46,841 nt of DNA from Palsa-661 sp035535015 (GTDB lineage: Bacteria; Actinomycetota; Acidimicrobiia; Acidimicrobiales; UBA8190). This document shows, piece by piece, positions 1 to 7,777 of the stretch. Below the pieces are notes generated by a model, which saw nothing but the letters and a program-made list of their open reading frames with translations, did no database searches and had not been told where the DNA came from. The stretch is taken from contig DATLQU010000005.1 in assembly GCA_035535015.1 (NCBI GenBank), positions 1 through 46,841 on the forward strand, written 5' to 3'. Both the position numbers and the translations under genes were made by a program. Within the stretch, counting starts at the first letter, position 1, and every line of letters begins with the position of its first letter.

Positions 1-289
1 AGGCGGCAATCATGGTGCTCGAGACCCCCACGCCACGCTAATGGACGGGCTGACGTGCACCAAGGCTGCCCGGCGTCGACGGAGCGGCACCGGAACAGAT
101 TTCCCCAATCACCGATGGGCCGCCAGGCCCCCCTTCGCTAATGGGACCGCAGCGGTTTCGGACCATGTGCTGGAGGTTCTCCGAAACATTGAGCGCTACA
201 TGAGGTATGATGAGAAGAGTTGAAGACGCCCAGACCCCGCTTCCTTCACACCTGGCTGATAGTCAGAGAACGATTTGGAGGCACACGAA

Positions 290-556
290 ATGGGTTTGAC
301 GGGAATGGTGTTCAGCACAATCGCCATCGCGGTCGGCGCTGTCATGTACTGGGCCGTGACCAGCACGCAAGGTCATGGGTTCCGGATTTCCACGGTGGGG
401 GTTATCCTGATGATCGTGGGAGCAATCGGCCTGGCTGTCTCAGGGGCCATCTTTGGCTCGTCCCGTCGTACCACGGGCCGCCGCTCCCATACCTACGACC
501 GCGCAGTGACCGACGCCGAGGGGCGCACCGCCGAAGTGCACGAAGAGGTGCACTAA
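290..556 (+). CDS. DUF6458-like small membrane protein
   Basis: An 88-residue protein with two hydrophobic segments (about residues 4-20 and 30-51) and a short polar, basic then acidic C-terminal tail. The pattern of an MG(I/L) start, a 'AIAVGAVMYWAVT' first helix, a glycine-bearing turn and a 'GVILMIVGAIGLAVS' second helix is that of the DUF6458 family of actinobacterial membrane proteins, whose function is unknown. I chose the ATG at 290 because a GGAGG at 277-281 lies 8 nt upstream; a TTG at 275 in the same frame overlaps that site and is unlikely. It stands alone, with non-coding DNA on both sides. The family call rests on pattern recognition. Confidence 0.8.
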   Translation: MGLTGMVFSTIAIAVGAVMYWAVTSTQGHGFRISTVGVILMIVGAIGLAVSGAIFGSSRRTTGRRSHTYDRAVTDAEGRTAEVHEEVH

Positions 557-1191
557 CCGACCTTTCACACGTCGCTCAGAACGGCTGACCAATCGTCGAG
601 GGATGCGGTACGACCCTCTGGGTGAGAAGTCCGAATCATGCGGAAACGACACCGTCTCGACGGGCCGCTAAGGCCGAGCGGTATCACCGCACGGTTCGAG
701 ATGTCGGAGCGTCAACAGGGCCGCTCGCAAGGGTCAAGTCCCGCGGCGTGGTGTACGAGGGCGTGAGTCGACCTCCAGAGGCGCGTCTCCTTCCACTTCG
801 CCGACGCTGTCCTCGGTGGCCGGCCTGGGGTCGAACTCAGAAGGCTCATCGCCCCGTGGCGATCATCAACCAGCCCGACCCTCAGCCCGACCCCCGGCCT
901 GAATGGTGGGTCGACGTCACCTCTGGCGATAAGCGCGCCACTGCCGGCAAGGGGCGGACTGCTCCGCCTCCGGAAGTCCGCCGATAATCGTTGCGGATCC
1001 ACGCTGGAGAGGCGTCGGCACGCGATTTCGACGTTACGGTGCTGCAGGATCCACCCTGCCCATTGCTGGCGCACCGACCGTGCGACTCCTTGGCTGGCGC
1101 TTTCATTTCGGCAACTGGCACCGTACGGGTCAGCAAGCAACTGTGGACGCCTCGATCAGCATGTGTTCCACCGTGCCACCGTGCCGGGTTC
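557..1191. other. Intergenic stretch with no supported gene
   Basis: I see no convincing gene, RNA gene or repeat here. Open frames exist on both strands, but they are rich in Arg, Pro and Ser, lack ribosome binding sites and resemble no family I know. A GTG-initiated frame near 857-987 has a more protein-like composition (Pro-rich, with a Trp pair) but has no ribosome binding site and no recognisable domain. The stretch separates the DUF6458 gene from the 3' end of the minus-strand PRC-barrel operon. Confidence 0.4.
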
Positions 1192-1647
1192 TTACGGTGA
1201 GGGCTCTTGGCTCTGGTCGAGAATGGCAGCGTAGGATCCACTGCCCAGCAAGGATCCGGCCGGGACACGGCGGACGCCGATGAGCAGTTCCTCGAGAACT
1301 CCGGAATCGGCGTCAAAGGTCACGTCGTCAAGCTCGCCGAGTTCGTTGCCTCCTTCGCTGAGCGCCCGCTTGCCGACCAGCTCGAGCTTCCCCTCGGCGG
1401 CGGCCCGTTCTCGGTCGTCCGCCGGAGGCCGGAGGACACCTTCATCGACGACCATGACCGCATCGGGCCCGAAGCCGCTCAACTGCGCCCAATCGACCAA
1501 CTGTGCCTTCTTGCCTCGGCCGACAACTACGGCGTCGATCCTCCGTTGCTGTGCATCCACCAGAAGATGGCTCACAACGCCGACCTCCTTTGCGCTGGAT
1601 CGGCTCAAGACCTTGCGGCCAGCGGCACGCTTGAACGACTCGCTCAC
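1192..1647 (-). CDS. PRC-barrel domain protein (151 aa)
   Basis: A 151-residue soluble protein. Its N-terminal half (about residues 8-70) has the PRC-barrel pattern: a mention of a switch or boundary residue, a hydrophobic strand (VVSHLLVD), then RIDAVVVGRGKK. The second half (about 85-145) repeats a similar fold with GELDDVTFDADSG. PRC-barrels are small beta-barrels found in RimM and in photosynthetic reaction centre H subunits; stand-alone actinobacterial copies have no defined role. The start ATG overlaps the stop of the upstream PRC-barrel gene by 4 bp, so the two are translationally coupled. The two proteins are probably paralogues that act together, which is an inference. Confidence 0.8.
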   Translation of the reverse strand: MSESFKRAAGRKVLSRSSAKEVGVVSHLLVDAQQRRIDAVVVGRGKKAQLVDWAQLSGFGPDAVMVVDEGVLRPPADDRERAAAEGKLELVGKRALSEGGNELGELDDVTFDADSGVLEELLIGVRRVPAGSLLGSGSYAAILDQSQEPSP

Positions 1648-2204
1648 GACAACCCCAACCGGGCCCGGAACTCGTCGACCGAGGCACCGAGGCCGACGAG
1701 ATCGTCTTGGACGAACTCCTCGGTGATATTCGGGACCACCAGCGCATCGCCTGAGACGGAGAGCTGTGCCGGCAGCGGGATGTAGCCCCGCCCGCCCCCG
1801 GCCTTGTCGATCTGATAGCCGACAACCTCACCACTGCTCCCGACCAGCAGGACCAAGTCGGCGACCTTTCCCAGGCTCGATCCTCCCTCGGTCAGGACAT
1901 CGTCTCCGAGCACATTGCGCTCTGTGGCGGGATGGCCGACTTCGTCGGACGCGTCCTCGGGGGTGACAATGCTGGACTCGTCGAGCACCATCACGGCGTG
2001 CTGTCCGACCGCGTGGATCGCCTCGGCCGAAAGGACATCGCGGCTTCGACCGGCGAAGAAGCCTCGTTTGTTCAGTGTCAAGCCGACCAGGCGACCCGCT
2101 CCGGGGCTGTAGATGACGTCGCGCACCTCGGCCACGTCCTCACCGCCGCGCACCGTGACCACCGGAAGCCCGCGGATCTGGGTTGCCGTCATGAGAAGCC
2201 TCAT
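1644..2204 (-). CDS. PRC-barrel domain protein (186 aa)
   Basis: A 186-residue protein with two PRC-barrel-like halves: residues about 5-80 (RGLPVVTV, VRDVIYSP, RLVGLTLNKRG) and about 95-165 (GSSLGKVADLVL, EVVGYQIDK, YIPLPAQLSVSGDALVVP). It is the middle gene of a three-gene minus-strand operon: its start overlaps the stop of the 40-residue membrane peptide, and its stop overlaps the start of the 151-residue PRC-barrel protein. Two starts are possible, ATG at 2204 (AAGGA 6 nt upstream) and ATG at 2192 (GAGG 6 nt upstream); I cannot separate them. Its function is unknown. PRC-barrel genes beside CsbD-like genes often look stress-related, which is an inference here. Confidence 0.8.
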   Translation of the reverse strand: MRLLMTATQIRGLPVVTVRGGEDVAEVRDVIYSPGAGRLVGLTLNKRGFFAGRSRDVLSAEAIHAVGQHAVMVLDESSIVTPEDASDEVGHPATERNVLGDDVLTEGGSSLGKVADLVLLVGSSGEVVGYQIDKAGGGRGYIPLPAQLSVSGDALVVPNITEEFVQDDLVGLGASVDEFRARLGLS

Positions 2205-2323
2205 CGCTTGTCCTTCGTCGCGATGACGCCTCCACCTCGGCGGCGTCGCCGAATGGCCAGGAACGCCACAACGGCGACGGCAACAACTATGACCACCAGT
2301 ATCAGCCAGCCGACCACGCCCAT
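2201..2323 (-). CDS. 40-residue single-pass membrane peptide
   Basis: A short reading frame of 40 residues: MGVVGWLILVVIVVAVAVVA, then FLAI, five arginines, a Gly-rich turn and a Lys/Arg tail. One transmembrane helix (residues 2-24) is followed directly by a strongly basic stop-transfer segment, so the tail should be cytoplasmic. AGGAAAG lies upstream of the ATG, and the TGA overlaps the start of the PRC-barrel gene, which argues that it is a real coupled first gene. Its function is unknown. It may anchor or recruit the PRC-barrel proteins, but nothing in the sequence shows that. Confidence 0.6.
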   Translation of the reverse strand: MGVVGWLILVVIVVAVAVVAFLAIRRRRRGGGVIATKDKR

Positions 2324-2380
2324 GCTCAAGGATCTTTCCTCATCGAGTTGCCCTTAACGTTGACCTAAAGCGCGCCAGCA

Positions 2381-2591
2381 CTACTTCTGGTGCAGCGCCG
2401 CTTTCGACTTGTCGATCACCTCGTCGAACTTGCTCCTGGTCTCGTCGACGACGTCGTCCACGTTCTCCGTCACGTTGTCCAGCTTCTCCTTGGCCTCTCC
2501 AGCCCGACGATCTGTCCTGCCCTCGGATTCGGGTAAGGGTTCCAAGTACCTCTTTGACTTGCCCTTTCACCTGCTCGGACTTTGCGCCCAT
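2381..2591 (-). pseudogene. CsbD family gene broken by a frameshift
   Basis: CsbD-like proteins are small, charged, predicted stress proteins of 60-70 residues. Here the N-terminus (MGAKSEQVKGQVKEVLGTLT) starts at an ATG at 2591 behind an AAGGGG ribosome binding site. The C-terminus (ESEGRTDRRAGEAKEKLDNV, then a charged helix ending ...SKAALHQK and TAG at 2381) lies in a different frame. The change falls between about 2528 and 2543. The few residues that usually separate GTLT from the E-EG-TDR motif are also missing, which fits a small deletion and not a single miscalled base. Either a decayed gene or an assembly error. It lies upstream of the PRC-barrel operon on the same strand. Confidence 0.75.
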
Positions 2592-3017
2592 TGGCCCGCA
2601 CCCCTTCCTGGTCGTAAGCCCGGCACCAGCGCCCGAATCAAGCGCCGGCCCACCTGTCACCGTAGGCTGGCTTCTCGAGTTATGGCAGAGGCGAAGGTCC
2701 CGCCGCTGCGGGTCTCCCTGGCGAAACCTCGCCCGGTTCGATGGGGGTTCGTACATGGTCCCACTACCTCCGCGGCCAACCCTGCGCCGGGCCCCTCGGC
2801 ACCCGAATTCCGCCGGAACTCAGACGTTGATGCCGCATTTTCCCGGGTCAGCGAGCCAGTAGGGTTCGAGCGTAATCCCATCACCTCCACCGGTGTCTCA
2901 GTTGGGCAGACAGTTCCGTTCGTCCCGGGTCCTCACCGACACTCGTCGCCAGGATCACGAATCAGGTGGCGTCGACTGCCATCGTCCAGCGGAGACGAGC
3001 TCAGGCACTATGGCCCC
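2592..3017. other. Intergenic stretch with no supported gene
   Basis: Between the CsbD remnant (minus) and the methyltransferase (plus) I find no frame with a recognisable product. Frames that cross it are compositionally odd and have no start signals. It should contain the divergent promoters of the two genes; I see no clear hexamers apart from a weak CACTAT 6 nt before the methyltransferase GTG. Confidence 0.4.
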
Positions 3018-3593
3018 GTGAAAGGGACGAGAGACCTTCCCGAGAGCATCGGTGCCACCCACGAGCGAGCGACTGCCGCCGGATTCCGGCTTACCTGCGA
3101 ACTCGAGGTGGGAAGGCTGCTGGCGGTGCTCTCGGAGGCCGTGCCAAGTGGTCGGATCCTCGAGATCGGCACCGGCGTCGGGGGCGGGCTCGCGTGGTTG
3201 ATCCATGGGCTCGGGGAGCGCCTGGACGTCGGGGTCGAGCCCGTCGAGCTCGTCCATGACATCCAGCAGGCGGCGTGCTCGGCGGAATGGCCCCCATGGG
3301 TGCGCTTCGAGTCCCGTGACGGAGCCGAAGTCGTGAGCGGTCTCGGTCAGTTCGACCTGATCTTCCCCGACGCCCCCGGTGGAAAGATCTTCAAGCTGTC
3401 CCGGGTGGTGGCAGCGCTTCGACCAGGTGGGTTTCTCGCCATTGATGACATGGAAGCCACTCGCCACGAAGATGAGCGGCTTCGGACCGCGCTGATCATC
3501 GCGCAACAACGACTCGTCGGGAATCCGGAACTCATCTGCACGGAATTGGACTTCGCCAGTGGCGTCATCGTCGCCGTCAAGCGCCGGGTCTGA
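3018..3593 (+). CDS. O-methyltransferase-like SAM-dependent methyltransferase
   Basis: A 191-residue class I methyltransferase. Motif I is at residues 47-57 (ILEIGTGVGGG); an acidic residue after the second strand (VGVEPVELV), the QFDLIFPDAPGGK segment (motif IV, about 114-126) and ALRPGGFLAIDDM (motif V, about 137-149) follow in the order of the catechol/CoA O-methyltransferase family (MTF_3). The substrate cannot be told. The start is the GTG at 3018, which removes an upstream extension of low-complexity residues; no good ribosome binding site is visible. The gene stands alone; the APC permease follows after about 165 bp on the same strand. Confidence 0.8.
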   Translation: MKGTRDLPESIGATHERATAAGFRLTCELEVGRLLAVLSEAVPSGRILEIGTGVGGGLAWLIHGLGERLDVGVEPVELVHDIQQAACSAEWPPWVRFESRDGAEVVSGLGQFDLIFPDAPGGKIFKLSRVVAALRPGGFLAIDDMEATRHEDERLRTALIIAQQRLVGNPELICTELDFASGVIVAVKRRV

Positions 3594-3633
3594 GGGGTCC
3601 CTTTCCCCGACTGGCGCCAATTCCGGACCCCCG

Positions 3634-3639
3634 TAAGAT
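3634..3639 (+). promoter_or_regulatory. Candidate -10 element ahead of the APC permease
   Basis: TAAGAT matches the bacterial -10 consensus TANNNT and lies 8 nt before a GTG-ATG pair at 3648/3651. A transcript starting there would open with a 38-codon frame that ends at 3766, just overlapping the TTG chosen as permease start (3758). No -35 element is obvious. Confidence 0.35.
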
Positions 3640-3757
3640 TGCCACGCGTGATGCGACGAAGGAAGCCTCAGCAACAGACCACCGCCCGGCATCCGAGGGA
3701 GGGTTCTGCACAGCGCGCAAAGCCGGGCTCAGGCCTCCATCGCCAACCGGCGTCGCG

Positions 3758-5437
3758 TTGCCAGTAGCGGAGGGCCGCACCGAAGAAGGCCTCCGGCGCG
3801 ACGTCGGGTTCTTCGGCCTGCTCTGGATTTCGGCCGGCACGACTCTCGGGTCGGGCTGGCTCTTCGGAGCCTTCGTCGCCCTCACCATCGCCGGTCCCGC
3901 CGCGCTGATCGGCTGGGTTCTCGCCTCACTCTTCATGGCGCCTCTGGCCCTCGTCTACGCCGAACTCGGCGCCATGTTCCCCGAGAGCGGAGGACCTGGC
4001 CGGGTCGTCCACCATGCTTTCGGAAGCTTGGCCGGTGCGACCTTCGGCTGGTTCTCCTACATTCAGGCGGCGACGATCGCCCCGATCGAGGTCCTTGCCG
4101 CGATCGAGTACCTGTCGACCAACTCCTGGGCCCACGGCCTCTACAATTCGGGTTCGGGGACGCTCAGCCCCACCGGCTTCATGGCCGCCGCCGCGCTCAT
4201 GGGCGCCTTCGTCACACTGAACCTCCTGGGCATCCGGCTGCTGGCCCGGACCAACTCGGTGATCACCGTGTTCAAGCTGGCCATTCCCTCGCTCACCGCT
4301 CTGGCCCTGGTCGTGGCCGGCTTTCACATCCACAACTTCACCGCGGCCGGCGGCTTCTTCGTGGGCGGCGGCGCGAAGTCCACTCACTCCATCTTGAGCG
4401 CCATCACGGCGGGCGGGATCGCCTTCGCTGTCATGGGCTTCGAGGGAGCTCTGCAGGTGGGCGGCGAGAGTGCACACCCGCAACGAGACCTTCCCCGCGC
4501 CGTGTTCGGGGCCTTTCTCGGCTGCACGGTGATCTACATCGCGGTCCAGATCGCCTTCATCGGCGCCCTCCCGCCGTCCCGGCTGACGCACTACTCGAGC
4601 TGGACGGCGCTGGCCACGGATCCACAGCTTTCGAGGGCGCCGTTCTTCGCCCTGGCCGGGCTCGTCGGCATGGTTTGGCTGGCTTGGGTTATGCGGATCG
4701 ATGCCGTGGTCTCGCCGAGCGGGACCGGGCTCCTGTACCTGACGGGAGCGTCGAGACTGAGCTTCGGCCTGAGCCGGGACGGCTATGTGCCCAAGCTCTT
4801 CTTGGTCGAGGACGAGCGCACCGATGTCCCGCTGTGGGGGGTGATCATGTCCGGGGCGCTCGGCCTGCTCTTCCTCCTGCCATTCCCGAGCTGGAACAAG
4901 CTCGTGAGCGTGGTCACCGGCGCCGTCGTGCTCATGTACGCGGGCGCACCCCTGGCGCTCGGATCTCTTCGGCGGTCTCGGCCGGAGCTGGCCCGGCCTT
5001 ACCGGCTCCCGGCGGCCGGCCTCCTGGCCCCGGCATCCTTCGTCTTCGCCACCTTCATCGCCTACTGGTCAGGCTGGCAGACGATCTCCACTCTGATGCT
5101 CGCCCTGCTCTTCGGCTACGGCTTCATGGGCCTGGCCCGGAGGCTCCACCTGGACCTCGACCCCCCTCGGATCGAGTGGGCGTCCAGCTGGTGGCTCTTG
5201 CCCTATCTGGTCGGCCTCTCGGTCGTCTCTTACCTGGGGGACTTCGGCCACGGCGGCATCCTGGGCGGAGTCGGCCCCTTCCGCCACGTCCTGGTGGGCG
5301 GTCGCGGCGTCATCCCCCTGTGGTGGGACCTGGCCTGCCTGACCCTGCTGGGCGCGGCGATCTTCGCTGGTGCCATGGCCCAGGGAGGCAGGGCCAGCGG
5401 GTCGTCGCCGATCCCGGTCAAGGGATCGGCGAGCTGA
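3758..5437 (+). CDS. APC family amino acid permease
   Basis: A 559-residue integral membrane protein with about 12-14 hydrophobic segments. The first helix carries the APC signature (WISAGTTLGSGWLFGA, residues about 23-38), where the helix-breaking glycines line the substrate site. FAVMGFEGALQVGGESAHPQ (about 225-244) is the helix 6 region, and NPQRDLPRA-like charges follow it. It should import amino acids or related amines by proton or cation symport; the substrate is unknown. Start: the frame has no ATG near the expected N-terminus, and I use the TTG at 3758 with low confidence. A leaderless or upstream start with a sequence error is possible. It converges on the YcaQ-like gene, with 33 bp between stops. 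Confidence 0.85.
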   Translation: MPVAEGRTEEGLRRDVGFFGLLWISAGTTLGSGWLFGAFVALTIAGPAALIGWVLASLFMAPLALVYAELGAMFPESGGPGRVVHHAFGSLAGATFGWFSYIQAATIAPIEVLAAIEYLSTNSWAHGLYNSGSGTLSPTGFMAAAALMGAFVTLNLLGIRLLARTNSVITVFKLAIPSLTALALVVAGFHIHNFTAAGGFFVGGGAKSTHSILSAITAGGIAFAVMGFEGALQVGGESAHPQRDLPRAVFGAFLGCTVIYIAVQIAFIGALPPSRLTHYSSWTALATDPQLSRAPFFALAGLVGMVWLAWVMRIDAVVSPSGTGLLYLTGASRLSFGLSRDGYVPKLFLVEDERTDVPLWGVIMSGALGLLFLLPFPSWNKLVSVVTGAVVLMYAGAPLALGSLRRSRPELARPYRLPAAGLLAPASFVFATFIAYWSGWQTISTLMLALLFGYGFMGLARRLHLDLDPPRIEWASSWWLLPYLVGLSVVSYLGDFGHGGILGGVGPFRHVLVGGRGVIPLWWDLACLTLLGAAIFAGAMAQGGRASGSSPIPVKGSAS

Positions 5438-5470
5438 CCGGATTGCGTGCTCGGACAGTCCCGACTCGGC

Positions 5471-6676
5471 TCACCGAGGTCGGCTGCGTCTGTTGGCGAG
5501 ACGCTTCAGGCTCGGACCGAGGTCGCCTCGACCGGTGACCTCGACCTGGTCGAGTTCGAGCCACGACGCCATGAGCCGAAGCTCTTGCGCCAATTCGGCG
5601 GCCACCTCCCCCTCGTCCACCCCGGGTTCCGACCAGGCGTTCTGCACCAGCAACGCCCCGTTGGCCCGGTCGGCCTTGAGGTCGACCCGGCCGACCAGCT
5701 CCTCGCCCAAGAGGAACGGCAGGACGTAATAGCCGTACCGACGCTTGGCCGGTGGGGTGTAGATCTCGATCCGGTAGTGGAACCCGTACATTCTCAAGGC
5801 CCTGTCGCGATTCCAGACGATCGGGTCGAACGGACTCAACAGCGCACGTGCGCGGATTCGACGAGGCCAGCGCGCCTCGGGATGCAGATAGGCCGGGCGC
5901 TCCCACTCCGGCACGGTGGCAGGCAGGAGCCGGTGCTCTTCGACGAGCTCGGCCAATGCCTGCTTGCAGTGGGTCGGTGTCATGCGGTGGTAGTCGGCGA
6001 GATCCTGGAGCGTCCCGATGCCGTGGTATTTGGCGGCCAGCAGGAGCAACTCCTTGCGGGCCTCGCGCTCGGGCCACTCTGGGCGAGCGAGCACCTCGGC
6101 GGGGATCATCCGCTCGGGGACGTCGTAGATGCGAGCGAAGTCGTGTGGTCGCCGTCGAGCGGTGATGCGACCCAGGTAGAAAAGGGCCTCGAGGGCGAAC
6201 TTGCCGTCGTCGTAGTCCCACCAGGTTCCTCGCTTGCCCACCCGAGTCGAGATGTCGCCGGCGACCAGCGGACCATCGTCCACGACGCGCCGGTAGACCT
6301 CCTCGACATAGCTGCCCAGCTGTTCCGCTCTCCGCCGAAAGCCCGGCCACGGATACGGCTCACGCATCCGCCAGCGCAGGAGATGGTGTTGGTCGGTCGG
6401 GATGAAGCTGGCCTCGTGAACGATGTACTCGAACAGCTCCCCGTCGCGAGTGGCGTCGTCGATCAGGGTACGGGGATGCGGCCCCAGCCGGGCGAAGAGC
6501 GGCAGCTCCTGACTTCGCACCAGGACGTTAACCGAGTCGATCTGGATCAGACCGGTCCGGTCGAAGACCCTGCGCAAGTGTCGCCGGTCGACTCGCCCGG
6601 CCGGACGGGGGTCGGCGAAGCCCTGGGCGGCCAGGGCGATCCGCCGCGCCTGGGCGTTGGAGACGGTGACGGTCAC
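5471..6676 (-). CDS. YcaQ/AlkZ-like DNA glycosylase (HTH_42)
   Basis: A 401-residue protein of the HTH_42 (DUF1006) winged-helix family. Family members are DNA glycosylases: AlkZ removes azinomycin lesions and E. coli YcaQ unhooks interstrand crosslinks. The catalytic segment here is QID at residues 45-47 (GLIQIDSVNVL). The Q-x-D form is known from YcaQ-like members, the Q-x-Q form from AlkZ, so I place this protein with YcaQ. Other family marks are the SFIP segment (about 110), YDDGKFALEALFYLG (about 158-172), and LSPFDPIVWNRDRALRMYGF (about 300-319). The GTG start at 6676 gives the expected N-terminus. No neighbouring biosynthetic cluster suggests a self-resistance role; general DNA repair is likelier. 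Confidence 0.9.
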   Translation of the reverse strand: MTVTVSNAQARRIALAAQGFADPRPAGRVDRRHLRRVFDRTGLIQIDSVNVLVRSQELPLFARLGPHPRTLIDDATRDGELFEYIVHEASFIPTDQHHLLRWRMREPYPWPGFRRRAEQLGSYVEEVYRRVVDDGPLVAGDISTRVGKRGTWWDYDDGKFALEALFYLGRITARRRPHDFARIYDVPERMIPAEVLARPEWPEREARKELLLLAAKYHGIGTLQDLADYHRMTPTHCKQALAELVEEHRLLPATVPEWERPAYLHPEARWPRRIRARALLSPFDPIVWNRDRALRMYGFHYRIEIYTPPAKRRYGYYVLPFLLGEELVGRVDLKADRANGALLVQNAWSEPGVDEGEVAAELAQELRLMASWLELDQVEVTGRGDLGPSLKRLANRRSRPR

Positions 6677-7192
6677 TCGGCCGGCCTCTCGGCGGCCAAG
6701 ACGGTCACGAAGAGACGACCGGCATTCCGCCAGAAGCGGGCCCCGACGGAGTCCGGCGTGGTCGGTGGATGTCCCAAGCGATGGCTGGTCAGGGTGGTCA
6801 CAGTTTGGAGTGTGCCACCGCTACGTCGGGTCGGCCCAACGGGCACCCCCCCGGGGATCACCAGAGTAGGTCGACAGAGCAACGACCCGTCGAACGGTGG
6901 GTGGCGGCTGCTTTCGCTGCGCACTTCTGGTGGACAGCCGGTAAACCCTGCTGCAGTTGGTGAATGGGGCCAAGCTGCGGCAGATCCCGTTGGTGCGATG
7001 GATTGCGATCGGATCATCAATGTGGCAGATCCGTTCGTCTCGGGCGAACGGCGCCAGCGAGTCACCGGCCTCCACGGCGTCAGCCCCAGAATCGACTTCG
7101 TGGAGACTGCTCAGATCGCGGACATCTCGACCTTGTGGACCCCGCCGTTTCAACTCGGCCGACGGTGAAGGACATGAGGTCGAGTGAACGGG
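6677..7192. other. Intergenic stretch with no supported gene
   Basis: The 516 bp between the YcaQ-like gene and the TetR gene (both minus strand) contain several open frames on both strands, none with a ribosome binding site or a recognisable domain. The high density of open frames reflects base composition. Decayed coding sequence is possible but I cannot identify it. Confidence 0.35.
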
Positions 7193-7777
7193 TCAAGCTC
7201 CGCCGAGAAGCTCGGTGACGAGGGCGACCAGCTCCTCCCTGGGGACCGCCCTCAACTCATCGAACCACCCGAGGGCCCGCCCGAGATTGATGCCGATGAG
7301 GGCGGAGACAACGACCTCGGAACGGAGTCGGGGCCTGTCCACGCCGCGACGGGTCATGGTGGCGATCATGGGCACCACCATGCGTCGGGCTATGTGCGCT
7401 TGGGCCGCTTGGCGAATCTCGTCTCGGGTCTCGCCGCGGATGAGGGCCTGGGTCACCGGCCCGAGGCCCTGGCCGTCCATTCGGACCACCATGGCCAAGG
7501 CCATGTCCTCCACACTTTCGAACTCAGAGGGCGTGTGGTCCCCTTGCGCCTCAGCGACGACCGCCGCGATATACAGGTCCGCCTTGCCGCCGAAATAGCG
7601 GGCGATCAATGCCGGATCGACGCCGGCGGCATTGCCGATGTCACGGATGGTGGTGCCCTCGAAGCCCCGTTGACCGAACAGTGCCTGGGCCGCCTTGAGC
7701 AACGCCTGCTTGCTGACCACGGCATTCCTCGGTCTGGTGCCGGCCGTCGGCGGCGGGGCCGGGTTTCGGGGGGTCAT
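7193..7777 (-). CDS. TetR family transcriptional regulator
   Basis: A 194-residue regulator. The N-terminal DNA-binding domain is clear: LLKAAQALFGQRGFEGTTIR (about residues 26-45) followed by DIGNAAGVDPALIARYFGGK (about 46-65), the TetR helix-turn-helix with its YF-x-K end. The C-terminal ligand domain (about 75-190) is divergent. Its start overlaps the stop of the MFS transporter by 4 bp (ATGA), so the two are co-transcribed with the pump first. It most likely represses the pump through the palindromic site at 9340-9372 and releases it when a pump substrate binds; this is an inference from the layout. Confidence 0.9.
   Translation of the reverse strand: MTPRNPAPPPTAGTRPRNAVVSKQALLKAAQALFGQRGFEGTTIRDIGNAAGVDPALIARYFGGKADLYIAAVVAEAQGDHTPSEFESVEDMALAMVVRMDGQGLGPVTQALIRGETRDEIRQAAQAHIARRMVVPMIATMTRRGVDRPRLRSEVVVSALIGINLGRALGWFDELRAVPREELVALVTELLGGA

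Noticed and set aside
780..850. tRNA-like GGTCGAACTC near 832
   Set aside because: No matching acceptor stem or anticodon arm is present.
5447..7168. A 573-codon plus-strand frame opposite the YcaQ-like gene
   Set aside because: The minus strand carries a clear conserved family; the plus-strand product matches nothing.
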